From Gyrodactylus bullatarudis (lineage: Eukaryota > Platyhelminthes > Monogenea > Gyrodactylidea > Gyrodactylidae): a stretch of DNA of 64,000 bases. Made by a program: the position numbers and the translations under genes. The stretch lies in NCBI GenBank assembly GCA_012064415.1, contig SSNU01000244.1:124001-188000 (forward strand), given 5' to 3'. Below the pieces are notes generated by a model, which saw only the letters and a program-made list of their open reading frames with translations, searched no databases and had not been told where the DNA came from. Positions 12,301 through 27,300 of the stretch are shown here, piece after piece; the stretch's first letter is position 1, and the number at the start of each line of letters is the position of its first letter.

Positions 12301-15300
12301 AATCAAAAATTATATACGTTTCCACTATTTGATCTTAGAAAACCCGTAACAGAAGACATTAGTGGCTATCTAAAATCAATTTCCAGTTTTATCTGCCAAC
12401 AGTTCATTTCATAAAAATCCTCTGAGCTAACTTGACTTTGATGTAAAACATCTCTGACTCTCTCACTTCTTGGTCCAGAGTTTAGAGAGAATTGTATACA
12501 CAACTCAGCATTGAGCTTAAACCCTTTCCTTCCACACCTTCTGCTAGTTATTGTGCGCTTTTTTGCCTAGGTTGAATCTTTTTCGTGAGTGAATTTAAAT
12601 CAAAAATTACTGAATTCAGTTGAAAATGAAAAATAACCTTGAACTATGGTATTTATATTAAAAGTCTATTTTCATATACCTCTAATAAGTAGAGCACCAT
12701 AAAAGAAATAATTTTTTCATGACAAGTAAATTTTACTCTATTCATTCAGTTTGTATTTTATCTAGCCTGGTCTCTGTACCGTAATTATCAGGGATAAAAT
12801 TTACTTTTAAAATATAGTACACCAAGATAAAAACATACATTTGGTGAATAGGATTAGAGGCTGGAATTTGTAACTGATTTAGTGTGTAATTGGCAGATTT
12901 TCCGGAAAGACTGTGACTATTTGAGACGTTATTGCAAACTTGTATCATTTCTGAAGGGGAGGCTTTGAATAATTCCACATATCTTTCGCCGACATAATTC
13001 TTGTGCCTTGTCAAAGCCTTATTGGCCATATGCTCATCATTGAATAGGACAAAGGCATCACCAGTTGGCCTCTTATCAGGGTACGTGACAAGGAAAATGC
13101 TCTTGTCGCTCTGATTCAACAAAATTGCGTTTACCTCCTTGAAGAAAGTAACCTTTTGTGAATAGAAAAAAAGTGAATAAATTTCCATTTCCTTTAAAAA
13201 CTTTACACTCTATGAAATAGCACTAGGAGTCTAAAGATGAAAAGTATCCGATTAGAAGCCTTGAGTAAACAAAATATGAGAAAATATTACAATCTAAAAA
13301 GAAAGGCAAATACATTTCTTTTACTTTTTAGCCGTAAACATTTTTGGTTTAAATCAAAAGTGCATCGTTTGGGCCTTAACGTGGTATCAGGAAAGGTCTG
13401 AGCGCATACTTTGTTCCTAAATCTAGACTGTGTACCAAGGAGATTGTTTGAATATGATATTTTTTAGGGGTAAATACAAAAACAATAGTTGAGGTGAGTA
13501 TAATGGTCAAAAACAATAGGTGTTAGATAAAGTTTAATAGGTGATATTCGAGGTATATCCAAAAACAATGGGAATATGTTCACTATTAATATCTGGGGTA
13601 GAGAAGTATTAATATACAATGGGATATACCAATATATAAGGTCAAATATAATAGGTCAATCGAAGGTTTAATCTGTATTGATACCTATTTTGTACCTATT
13701 TTTCCAAGCTCAAAATGTTTCACACATGTACATGAAGATTAGATATGTATGAAATTTAAGAGTTGTTCTTCCTTGAATTCGATAATGCTTTTTGTGATAT
13801 TTAAAATGATGTATCTTATTTCTAGCTCAATATTTTGGCTCAGACTTTGATTCTTAATCCAGTGCTTTGTGGGCTTCAAATAATTGAAAAGCTAAATTTA
13901 CCAACTTTGTTATTAGAGGGAGTTGATTCGTTTAAAGATGATTCACTATCTTAAATATTGTATTTCTACGATCTTTGCCAAATCTTTGTAAAAACTCTTT
14001 GGAATTTAGCTAAAGAATTCACGTGAAAAGTTAAATTGGCATTTTGAATTGACTCATTGAGCTCGGAAAAATAGGTATCAATACAGATTAAACCTTTGAT
14101 TGGCCTATTTTATTTGACTATACCTATTTGTATATATTGGTATATCCCATTGTATATGAATACTTCTCTACCGCAGACATTAATAGTAAACATATTCCCA
14201 TTGTTTTTGGATATACCTCGAATATCACCTATTATACTTTATCTGACACCTATTGTTTTTGTATTTGCCCCATATTTTTATCACCAAAATATACATTAAT
14301 TTTCTGAAAATCTTCCTCATAGAGTTAAAAACCAAACAATAATACCGTTCTAAAAAATACGGTCTTCAACTGTATATCACAAAAAATCGTAAAGGAAGAA
14401 CAATATTTTTCGCAGAAAATTCAATAAATCTGTTAAATTTAAGTATAACGTACCTACTTCAAAGTAGGTCGACAAATGATTACAAAAAATATTTGTAAGC
14501 TTAGACTGTTCTGAGCGATTAAACTTGCCAACCAAATTAATCAAGAATGTACAACGTAAGAAAAAGAGATTAATTTGAGTAATATTTTTTTCACCAAAAG
14601 ATTTTCTGTTTTAATCAAACTTTAATTTGACGAATAAATTTTATACTCCAGATCTGGTTAATGAGTGAAACAATCCTTTGCAGAGCAAACAGTGAATAGC
14701 ATCCCTCTAAACCAGCATTAATTCTTTTCTCTCAAATTATTCAGCTAGAGTCTCTTGTGAAAAAAATATTGATTCTCTCCTGAGAGAAAAAAAGCAAGTG
14801 AAACAATTTTGAATTTTTCAATGTTTCTTTATTGTTAATCAACATACAGCATACAATTGAGTTTAACCAAAAATAAAACTATCCGATGGAAACATTCAAT
14901 GGGAGATAAACTCTTGGCATACTGAGCATAAATCTAGTGGCATATTCTCTTAAAAGATAAATTCATGACATTGATTTTCTCATCGAAAAATGTAATAGCT
15001 ATTAAAGCATGATCGTAAAAATCAAGGCACAGAAGATTAACTTCATTGAAAGGGATCTCTATTGAATTAGAAAAATTCATGAAGCTGAAATGATTTCCTC
15101 CTTCGTATAAATATCACAATATATATCAGGATACCATGCCATCCTGACTAAATAAATCTAGTAAGCAAATTAAAAAGAAGAATTTTATAACAATACCAGT
15201 TCAAGACAATCGGTTGTTGCGATATAAAATTCATTAATGTCAAAAACACTGAAAGCTCGCACTGCTTAGTCCTAATAACTCGATCCAAAACCGTGTAATC

Positions 15301-18300
15301 TTGAGACTGTATCAAGTATTGAATGAATTTATAGCGTACTGGCTAGATGGAGATGAAAATTTTACCGATCAAACATCATAAATAAAATACATGAAGTAGT
15401 CCAAACTGAGACAAAAAAATACATGAGAATTCAATGATTTCAATATGTTACCGTGAGTCTGGGAAATCAGTGAGTATCGGTAATTCTCTAGTGTATGTTG
15501 GTAATCAGTGTGACTCTAGTGAATCTAGCTAATAAGCCCTCATTACCCAAACACACTGAGAAGGTCAGTGAATTCAACAGCTCAACTTATTGATTAAATT
15601 TTTTGAGAAAAAATTAGAGCATTAAATATTTATTTATTGCCATAAGTAAGAGAATGATCTAGAGTTGATTCTTTTCACATTTACAGGTCAGGGTTTTACA
15701 ATTTGAATCAATCAAATTTGAATATTCCCTGTCCATTTCCAAGGGGAAATTTGGCATCGATCCCTCCTAATGTACACTCATTTTCTTTGACACACATCTA
15801 ATTCATTAGTTGCTGCCAATTTATTCACGGTACCATGAATATTTTGATCTTTGAAAAGACACTTGTTCATTACTCTCAGTTACTAGATCAATTATTATAG
15901 ATTCGAAATCGCCCCTTCCTCTATCAAAGTCTGGAATTTGTATTTTACAGTTGTCGTCTATCTTGAAAGTAAGAATTTTGTTCTCTTATTTTGCCAGTAT
16001 CTTGATAATTTTCCTTCGAAAATTAATCCCTCAGACATACACTTTCTTCAATTCACTGACCTTCTCAGTGTGTTTGGGTAATGAGGGCTTATTAGCTAGA
16101 TTCACTAAAGTCACACTGATTACCAACATACACTAGTGAATTACCGACACTCACTGATTTCCCAGACTCACGGTAACAAATATACGAATTTAATTTGTAA
16201 TAAATATATATATATATCCTTCGGTATGTATAGAAAAGATGAAATGTTGATATAAAATGAATTAAATTGTTCATATACATTAGAACTAAGATCAATATCA
16301 TCTTAATGATTTCTAAGCTTGTATCTTGTTCACTTATCGAAATAGGGATAATCGCTCTCCAATTCATGATAAGTAGAGAAAATTTTCTTCATTGTATTCA
16401 TGCTCGAATATATATTGTGTTTAAATAATAGTGTTAACAATAGGGAAATTAAAAATGATTGAACTTTTTTCAAACATCAAATGATCCTTCAAAATCGATA
16501 ACCTCATTTATCAATATCAAGTGTCTGTATCTATTTAGAAAAGAACATAATTTAAGTCACGTGAACGAATGGTTCAAGTCAAGGATCAAAGAAATGATTC
16601 CAATGGGAAAACCATGCTTTTAATGTATTTATGAACAGTGAGAAGTCAATATGCTTTCCAAAACTAAATTATTCTTGCAATTTCAAGGAAGGAAATTTGA
16701 TGTAAATAAAAAAGTTGATATGATGCACGAATTACATTGAATCCTGAGCTACATAGATATTTTTCATTTATTCCCATTTTTTGTAGATTCAAGAGAGATT
16801 AATCTTTTACACATTTAGTAAACAATAAACATCATAAGGAAATTATTTACATGATCACTACCTTTTCGAGCTAATTAAGAAAAATATGTGAAATATGTTC
16901 AGAGGTTATGTAGAGAGGCAAGTTTTCTTGTTTGAAACTAATGGATTCATGAAACAAAACTAAAGGACAAATCTTTTTTTTATCACACTTTCCAAAATGA
17001 AGATTCTTTCTAATGGTTTCGACTTAGATTCATTCTCCATGATAGTTTTGCGTTCAAAGTGGTGCATTACCAATCTTCTGGTTCAAAAACAAGATTAAAT
17101 TATACAAATTGAGAAGTTCAGTAAACTTAATTGTGATAATTTCTTTGAATAAAACTATATTTCACACAGAATAGAGCACTGCTTTTCATCTTAAGGATTT
17201 CTCTAACTCGCAGAACTGTGATCAATTCCTGTGAATGAACTTTAACCTACATTTTAAAAAGGTTCAATTAAATATCTATGGACTCCTAGTCAGAATTAAA
17301 AAGATGAAAATATTGGTAAAATAAGAAACCGAATCTTTGTTTGGCTCAGTCTGTATAGCGCCCAAGTATGAATAAAATGCTTAAATTTTGTACATTACCA
17401 AATGATGCTCTAACGCAGAAGAATCGGAATTATTTTGAAAAACAAATTCAAGCCTAAAAATACTTCGCAAGAGGTCCTAGGTTCAAATCCCAGGTTGTGG
17501 TGAAGAGTCCAAAAGAGGACGAAAAAATTGTTTCTAAATGCTCTGTGAGTTTTTTCGTACCAGTCTCGGTGTGATCCATTAGTAAGCTGTAACATTCTGT
17601 GACATGGGCTAATCCATTACCAAATAAGATGAACCTGTGGGATATTTTATCTAAGCACCTAGAACGAAATATTTCTAGTTAATCTTTGTAAGTATAGGTG
17701 CTGGACTATTTATTAGAAATTCTCTAAATTGCATTTTTATTTACTCAGTTTCTCCATAGACTGATTCTACAACAATTCTGACTTGAAAATTAAGCTTGCA
17801 TTCGATTGAATCAATTTGATGGGATCCATTTAAATCACCCTAAATGATTAATCATCAATATCTGAAGAGCAGTATGTGTAATCATGAAAAGACAAGACAA
17901 ATAAAAATGGTGATAAATTCACAAACACTGTCACACCTCCACAAATTCACTGTCAAAGTAGAAAACATTCCCTCGAGTGTTCAGGATGTTTTGCACTCAG
18001 GATTTACTTGTCAAATAACCTATAAATTTGTGAAAGTTTTCTTGATGGGAGGATTTTGTGTTTGAGCAAGATGGTTGGAGATTTCTTAACCAAAGAAAAA
18101 TTTAAATCATGAGGATTAAAATCCCTGCCAATCGAGGAACGTTGAATTTCTACTCTGACAGAAAAGATTTTTCAAAAAATTGCATAAATAAATTTGAAAA
18201 TTAAATCACGAGAAGCAGCATTTTCAAGGTGAGAGGAGGTAAAACGGTAGGATTTTAGAGAGGAATATGGGGAAGTTGTATACCAGAAGTGTAAATCCAC

Positions 18301-21300
18301 TGGAGATAAGTAAAAATGAGAACAAAACAGATATCACCAATAAATATTCGTCTTTGTGCGTTAATATCGTAAACCCACTTTCGCCTCTATATAGGAAGTG
18401 GAACCTTTCCAAACTCGGTTTCCAAATTCAACAGTAATTTAAACTATATGCTCTGAATTTAAAGGAAATAAGATTCAATGAACAGCTTGTCAAATTAACT
18501 TCACTCAGAATCAAGCAGGGCGAGGAGGGGAACTTACAACGCGATCCTTTGTTGTTGAGTATGGAAGGCCACGAATTCTCACAACGACTTGGTCTCCATT
18601 TGTGAGTTGATTGAGGAAATCGATGACTTCTTTCTTATCACCTAGAAGAAACAATATTGAAGGCGAATGAGGAAAAAGAAACAATCAATAACTCACATTT
18701 GGAACAAACTAAAAAGTCTTTGGATGAACCGGGGAAAACTTGAAGTGTCGTAATTCGTTGGACTTGAGCATGCATAAGTTCATCAATAGCCTCATTACAT
18801 TTTGTCTTTGAATTTTGACCTAGCTCGAATTTATTCATCAGAACCGACGAGGGCAGTTGATGTTGATGGCGAGCCAAAGCTAGACGAGCCATTATAGCAT
18901 CAGTGAATAGAATGTAGGCGGTATTGCTCCGACGACCTTCGCTAAGAAGAATTGCAACGCCGCCGGGACATATATTTAAGCCGGCAAAAAAGTTTGCTAG
19001 TATTATTGGCGTGGCTGTCCATGGAACTTGTCTTATTTCAATGACACAATCTGAGCTAATGTAGTGATCACTTGATCTATAAGCACATGATTTGTATTTA
19101 GAAGTTGTGGGATCAGCTTATTTTTATCAAAACTTACAATACTTTTGGAGTGTACTTGTCATCAATCATGTGAGGGCTGCTGAGGGAGATCTCTGAAAAA
19201 ATACAAATTATAATAAACAGCCAAAACCGAAACTCTATTGTCTCCGTCAGAAGATTTAAGAGCGTTGAGTTTATACAAAAGAACTCATTGGTTTTTTAGC
19301 TGTTTACTTTATAAGCCAATAAGTTGTTAAAAAAATAATTTCCAAAAAAATCAATCTGAAAAAAATTTGGCCATTTTTTGAATTTCGAAAATGGGCCACT
19401 TTTTCTACCTTTCAGCTCAAAATCTTTTTTCAAAGATTTAAAACAACTAAATAATCAATTTACTTCTTGATTTTTTTTGTTTTATTTTTGTCAGTCTGCA
19501 TTGTCCTTTTATGGGTAAGTATTTTAAATATTATTTATTTATTTAAATTCTTAAAACTTTTGGAAAAAAGTCTAGTTTATTCTCAAGTGTGTTCTGCTGT
19601 TTTTAACAATTTAATTACAAGAACATTTGAAAATAATTATTATAATAGAAAATTATAATTATTTATTAGCACATATGATGACATAAAAAATCTAATCTGA
19701 TTGAATCTAGGTACAATGGAAAATGGGCGTTTTGTTTTATTCACGCTTGGTTAAAATTTTAATCTTTCCCTCTTCTTTTCACCGACAGTGTGTGTTCAAT
19801 GAGAAGCACTATGAACTCATGATCTCATGGAAATTTTACATTTAAATTAAATTCAAACTCGTTTTACTCACTCTTCTGAAGGCATGCTTGGAATATCTTG
19901 TAAACTAAATCGGCTCGCGAGTATTCTGTCTTGATGTCCTTCTCCAATTTAATATTCATCACTATTCAAAAATTAATTTTGTAAGATGAAAAATTCAAAT
20001 CTTTGTTTTACTTTCTAATTTGTTTAAGAGAGAGGCAAATTTTTTAACATCCGGAGCAACAGAGCTCATTTTAAAGAGAATTTTGCTTAGATATACCCCG
20101 AATCGCAATTGAAAATGCCGATTTTTAAATTAGCTCAAACTATTTAAAATTTTTTTTCATAACACAATCGTTTAAAATCTAAATTTAGAGCTGTTTGAAT
20201 GCAATTTTAAATAGAAATAGGTTTGTAAGGTATATACTTAACTTTTTAAGATATTTTTTTCGAAAATTCACAGATACCTACATAAATCCAGGGTGAAATT
20301 TCTCTTAGATAAAACCTTTTTCAAGGGGCAGTGTTAATACAACAAAGTTTTAAAAAATGGCATTCTTTCACGAAGATAAATCTCACTACTTTTAAGTAGT
20401 GTGTACATTTTCTACAACAATCCATCGTATTTTCAATTGATTCAAGAAAATATCTGATCTACAGGGTTGGCTTGAACAAATAAATAGTTTCCAACAAAAA
20501 TTTATTCTAAGATTGATTATTCATAGCTTTCAAAAATTCGAATATAATTGGTTTTTTGACTTTCAATACATTTAGATAGGAAAACCATTCAACCTATTTA
20601 CAACACCCCTAGGACTTTCTCAGAGTCTACTAGCATTATACATCATTAGAACCGCCTTTAAATGTTCTATCGAAAAAAATTATTAATTTTCAAAAATTAT
20701 TCCTAATGAAGGTTAAATTAGAGAACAGTTGCCCCCCTCATCTTTCTCTCTAAGTTTACCTTGAATCATGTTGGTCTTTTTATTATCGATGACATGAAAA
20801 CTCACCGCAAGGGATTCGTTAAAAAGCCCTTAGTCTCATTGTCATTCAGAAAAATTACTGCAAAACAAGAGGGGGCAAATGCTCTAAAGATTAGCCCTAA
20901 TGAATATCGAAAAGATTATTATTGTTAAATCTTGAGTTTATTTTACATCGAGGACCAAGTACATGATGAAACATATTCCGCTCAAAAAGATTAATCAAAA
21001 TTTGACAATCTCTGCTTTGACGGTATGAATAGAGATGAGACACACGTCAGAAATAGATTGCCAGAAATAATTATGAACTGAAATGACAAATACCTTTCTA
21101 TACAGATATAAATATTTAATTATAATTTAATCTTCTTGAAGGAGAGGGCGTTCACTTTCTATTCTCAGAGAAGAGAAGATTATTTTGACTGTTTTTTGCT
21201 CCATCTAACCCATTTGAGGTTTATTTCAGCAAGTACTTATTGGCTTCACTCTCAAACAGAACAATAAGAACAATCATTGCACAATACAAGTTGGGAATAT

Positions 21301-24300
21301 ATAGCATTAGAGTTATCTACTTGAATTATTGAGTATCTTTTTGTTTACAAAGGGGCAATACCCCTTACTGATTACTTCGATAGGGCTTTACTTTGCTAAC
21401 CTAAGAGTGTTTATATGAGGGTCAATATTGCCAAGGTAAGAAAGTTAACAATCTTCATGTCATTATAATTGAAGAAATATGATCATTATCACGCAGTATA
21501 TACACACGTATTCAGGAAATGGATGATGAGATATCTTTTAGGTAACGTAACTTACGCAGTCTAGCAAAATACTTACTTACATTGAGATTATGACGGATTG
21601 TTCATTAGATCATAAAAAAAACTTTTACTGCTTTTTGATCAGAGTTAAACAATCATTTAGATTTTAAAAATTAAAAAATTCGAGTTTTTCACCGTTTCAG
21701 TTAGTTTTGAGAAAGGTTCCCTGATTTTTAAAGCAGGTTCATATAACACAGGTAGGGGAAATCTACTGTGCCGTGTCTAACAGATTCAAAAAAAGATTTG
21801 AATTTTTCACTTTTGCTAAAAAAATTGAAATTCTTTTTTTTTTGAAATTGAAAAATTTATATTTATTCATAGAAATGATTTGAAATGGAAATGTTCATAG
21901 AAATAAGGGAACAGGGAAAGAGTGTTCAATGTGCCCGGTGTGGGAGGGTTTGAAACTAGGACCGAGAGTAAGAGGGTGAGAGAGATACCACTACGCCACA
22001 CCGGTAGATACTATCGAGCATAGATTCTAAGCCAGAAGAGATAGCTAAAAGGTTTGCAGCGATTTTTCTGCAGATCTTTTCAGAATTTTAATGCAAGCTA
22101 TAGAAAAAACTTTTTAGAATAAAAATTCGAAATTCTCGCTAAGTTATTTTGTCTATACAGTATTCTGTTAAATTACTCTCTATTAATTTAATCAAACAAT
22201 GTTCCACGTAAATATTCATAAAGTTGGTTGATATGAAGTTGGGAATCTATGATTTTCAAGAAAACCTACATTTTTTCATCAAAAATTCGAATATTCTTAT
22301 AATTTTTTGGAATCCTAATCCTGTTGCCCAATTTTACGTTTTGATGAAAAAATTCTTAAAAAAATTTTTTAATGAAAAATATGGTAATTTTTCAAATCTT
22401 GATTTGGCACCAAAACCCCATTTTTTCGAACTTGATTTTCAGGATCACAATAAGACAAGAAAGCGAAATATCGCCTGCAAAAGATCCACCATTTTCGAGG
22501 GATTTCGATTTTTCGAAATTTCATTAATTTTTAAGTAGTGAAAATTCGACTCCCAAACGATGATGAAGTTATGCATTAGAATAGATTCAGCATATTCGGC
22601 TTTCTTGTCTTAAAAAATAATTTCGAACGAAGTAGTTTTTCAGGGAGCTGTTCGGCGTAGATTGACAAGCCAGAAGATAACTTAATCAGGTAGCAAGCGA
22701 ACAACGTCATAGTCGAAAAAATTGAGGTTTCATTGATTCTCAACTTCATATCAGTTAGCTTTGTGTAAATTACAAATTAGATTAATATAAAGGATAGTTT
22801 TGATTGGATAGCCCCTCATAAGTGCTATATACTTTTCTATGCATAGATTTCATAACTTTTCATAAACTTTCAACTAAACATGTGAAAAAAGTCTTAATTT
22901 TCACTATTTGAAATGTTGCAAAACATATTCGAAAATCTTAATTCTGTCATTTCACGTAGTAAAATTCATTGAAAATCTTTTCATTTCGAATCGAGATCTT
23001 TTATATAAGAACAAACTCAAAAAATATGTAGGAAAAAATGCTTAGTTTTTGGTTATCTTCAAAATGAGACTAAGGCTGGGAAAAATTGAAAAATAAGGCT
23101 TTTTATGCTGTGAATATTTGATTTCAAGTTGAGACATTAGATAGGATTTCGTTCCCATGATAAAATAACTTTAGAAAAAATTTCCAAAGCATTCATAAAA
23201 TCTGAGCAGAAGGTCAAGCGTTTTAATATCTTTTATTTATGTATAAGAAGGGCAATAAATTATTCCTTTATATTTTTTGTGACGACGAAAGAGATTAACT
23301 AAATCTCCAAAGTAATAAAATATTATGGGATCTCTAGCTCTAGTCGATTCATGACTCATTCTGTATGCTTGTAGTAATTGAATGTTTATTCTCAAATCAA
23401 AAGTAGAATACAATGAGAAAGAAACTCACGAGAAGCAGCCCCTTCAACATCGTGAGGAACTTCATGGTTGGATGGGGATCTGGTTGCACGAAATGCAATT
23501 GTTCCAATATCCAAATACCTGAACCAAAGAGGATACTTGGCCAGAGTATTTGATAGCTGTCCGTTTGCACATCGATGCATAATCTCACGATGAAAGACAT
23601 TTCGGATACTCGTATGACTATCTGTGATCAATAGAGGCAAAGTCTCTTCATTATTTTCAGTCATTTTTGATTCGACAAAATTGACAATCTTTTGAAAATA
23701 TTAAATAAATGAAAATCAAACATTGAATAAGTTTTTGATTCATTTATCTCAATAATACAAAGATAAGGGAACTAACGAACGTATTTGAGAGATTCTGGTG
23801 ACATCTTCCATCTAATCTGACTACACTTTCAATTACATTATCTGTTCTACAAAGTTTTGAAATTAAATTTTGAAAAATTGCAAACTTCCTCCTTATAGAA
23901 CAGACTCTGACTGAAATCGTCATGAAAAAATTAATCTTCGAGTATTTCAACATTCTTCCGTCAAATTTCATTGTAAAATATCTTTTTATACATTTGTAAT
24001 AGCTTATTGATGATAATAACTTATTACTTATAAGCAGGGCGCCCAACTTTTTTTCTGAGCATATATACTTTTTAAAAATACTTTTGATGATCGAAATATT
24101 CTCAAAAAAATTCTTCCTATAAATGAAAGAGAAATTTAACGGAAACGCTTTTAACAACATAAATTTATAATTTACAGCACACAATTATTATTAGAATAAA
24201 TTAGACAATTTTTATTGATGTTTTCGTGTAAGAAATTTCAGTTGTATGTTCGAAAATATATTTTATAGTATTTATTAAGGGTATTTTATTTTTGAGACTA

Positions 24301-27300
24301 AAAATCTCTTAGATTAACCAATCAGGAGGAAGAAACAGGCTTTGACAGTTATAAATTAAAAAAAAGGATTGCTCAAGTATGATTATCAATTTTGTAAAAA
24401 ATATTCTCCTTTTTATGCGAGAGAATGTTTTAAGCTTTATCTTTGAAAATATTCCTTAATATTCTTTTAAATCTTCGGACCCAATGATCCATATCTTCAG
24501 GAAAGAAATATGCTTTTTATGCTCTTTCGGCGCCAAGCTAATAAAAAAATATGAAAATTCTCAGAAAAAAACGAGCTGCAAAAATCTCTTAAATCTTAAC
24601 AGAATTGTTTTGATACTCATTAAAAATGAAATTTCTCTTAATTTCTAATACAGATCGGTCAAAAAACGTTTTTTATTTTCATAATTTTGTTTAATCATAA
24701 TACAGGGGTATAAAAAGAAACTAAGCTTTACGTATCAACTTAGTTAAACTCAAATTCAAGAGGGAACCAGACAAGAATGTTTTTCAATTTCTTTCGTGTG
24801 TCTATTAGAATCTCTCGAGACAGGCCAAGATTACAATGATTCATTTCTATTACAGATCAATAGATTTAAAACAGCATGAAGAATAAAAGTACCACTCACA
24901 TCTTGAAGGGCTTCTTGAAAAGTTGAGAATTGCTTGACCAAGTCTAATAGTTCACTAGCCTCAGTGTACTTTAGGGCTAGACCACTCTCTTCAATGGCTA
25001 AAATTGGAACTGCTAGAATGGCATGTTGGCTTGTTTCGACATCTGTCTGTTCCTTGAGATCATTTTGATGTTCCATGTTTGCTTTGTTTGTGAGAATTGA
25101 TGACTGTAAAGCTAGAGCCGAGGATGTGATACTCTGTCTGAGGAAACTGACTGGTTTTATAAATGTAGATTTTCTAGCTATTTCCTGGAAGAAATTAGCA
25201 TGAATCAATTATAGGGCTTATAATTTGATCCTTCAAGGTGTGAGAGGAGTCAAACGTTATTTTTCCGGATCACCAATACACAAGAAAACCAAAAATGGAC
25301 AATTGATTTTCATGCGAAAGTCTACTTCCTATTTTTCGAAAATCTTACTGCTTAGTAGTAATTGGTTACTATACCTATTGGGGATCCTAAAAAATAATCA
25401 TAGATTCCTCACACACCTTGAATCAACAATATTTTTCAACTCTAAGTTGTAAGGCTCGCGCCAACATGAATATTTTTTCTTAAATATTTATCCGGTGAAA
25501 TTGTGAATCGGTTTCCAAAATATCTTCAGAAAATTTCAGGAAAAAATGATCCCATCTTCATATCGGCTAGCTGTATATAACTCTCTAGTTTATTTATTTC
25601 ATATAAGTTTATCAATGCAGAACGTTAATTTCCGTTAAAAAAATCAGACAATGTTTATAATTTTTATTGTAATACCTCGTGCTTGTTAATTGTAAGATGA
25701 TAAGAATAATTCCAACAAATTAACTTTAATGTTAGAAACTCCTTTTATTTGAAAGAGTGCTTCGATAGAGTTAATAACCAAGGCAGTTTCACTAATAGAA
25801 TTTCTAACTAAAAGCTAACAGGAAAATCATGATCGAATGCTTGACCTCATTATTGTTTGGGAGTTGAATTTCTATGACATTTTCACTAATTGAAAATTAA
25901 TGAAATTCCAAAGATCCACCAGAAAAGGTGAAAATTTCTTTTTATGATTCTAATTGTGAAGAATTATTTTCAATAAGAATAAAAGTAGGTGATATGAACA
26001 GGATACCGAAAAATATTTTACGTATTCGAATTTTTGTTGAATTAATAGAATCCCAACTACATAAACCTAATTGAGATGAAGATGAGAATTTACCTTTTTT
26101 ACAAAAAATTCAATATTATTCTTCGAAAGGTCAGGAAAAAATTCCATAATGAAATAAGCCAATGAGTTGTGGAAATTTTTAAAAATTTCTAAAAAATTCA
26201 ATCTGGCCGATTTTTCGAATTTCGAAAAAGCATCAAATTTCCACTTTATCAACTTTCGAATCAAAATTTTTATCGATTTCAAAGACTCGAAGCATTTAAA
26301 TGCAGATATGAAAAAATGGAAATTTGGTGCATTTTTGAAATTCAAAAATTGGCCTTACTTTGGTCAGATTGAATGTTTTCGGAAATTTTTAAAAATTTTC
26401 CCAACTTATTGGCTTATTTTATTATGGAATTCGAAGAATAATTATTTTCCTGAAATTTTGAAGAAAAATATTGACTTGTTTTAAAATGAGTAAATTCTCA
26501 TCTTTATGTCAACTTTAGCGAAGAAAATTTCTTTTTGGTATTAATTATAAGATATTTTAACTGATATTCTCTTTAGTATGACAAAAAAACTCAACTGACG
26601 AATTTCAACTATTGATTTCAAATTTAACCAGAATGAATAGTCCGAGATTTTGATATGTAAACATATTAAAGCCAGAAAATATGCCATCAGAAATACATAG
26701 TACTAAAGGAAGTCTTTCATCATTCACCTCTGCAGATAGTTTGAACCCCAATGATGTAACACATTTCCCCTCATATTCCAAATGCAACATAAGTGTACAC
26801 TGTACATGAAAAAGTGTTTATAATTCAATAAAATATATATTCGATTACACTATGGATGTTTCTGACCAAATGTTGTCCATTTTTCAAATCACCATTTGAT
26901 CATACTGCAGTATAATAATATTATTTTCTTTACTTTTATTGAAAAATTATGATAATATTTCCCAAGATCACGTTAGAATAAAAAACATGGAGAGAAAAAT
27001 TTCTCGGTAAGGAGACCACATGTTCATTAGGCGCATCCAAATATACATCTCTTGTACTAAAAACTCATCAAGTTAATTTTTTCTGTCCAAATGCTTATTT
27101 GCACATATGAGGGGATGGGAAATTATATACTGTTTACCGGCATTTTCAATAAATTTTCAATCGATTCGGAAGAAAATACTAACCTATTTTAATAATACAG
27201 TTGGTATTGTGTTCAACCCATATTTTCTCATTAGCAGTTATTACTGATAACTACGGCCTCAAAAAAGTACTATTTTTTCTATTTTTACTCTAGATAAGGG

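Larger units (their letters stand above)
13153..18537. other. fusilli intron 8
   Basis: 5.4 kb with foldback F2 and F3, a SINE and otherwise unremarkable AT-rich DNA. No gene seen. Confidence 0.6.
20086..23518. other. fusilli intron 3
   Basis: 3.4 kb with the tRNA-like repeat and an F1 copy; nothing else recognised. Confidence 0.6.

Noticed and set aside
17410..17595. 61-codon frame
   Set aside because: Lies wholly within the SINE-like repeat.
23744..24184. 146-codon minus-strand frame inside a fusilli intron
   Set aside because: Lys/Ile/Phe-rich translation typical of AT-rich non-coding DNA, and it is not needed to join exons 2 and 3.
26067..26484. Long frames on both strands rich in Phe/Lys
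   Set aside because: Again arms of a foldback element, low-complexity translation.
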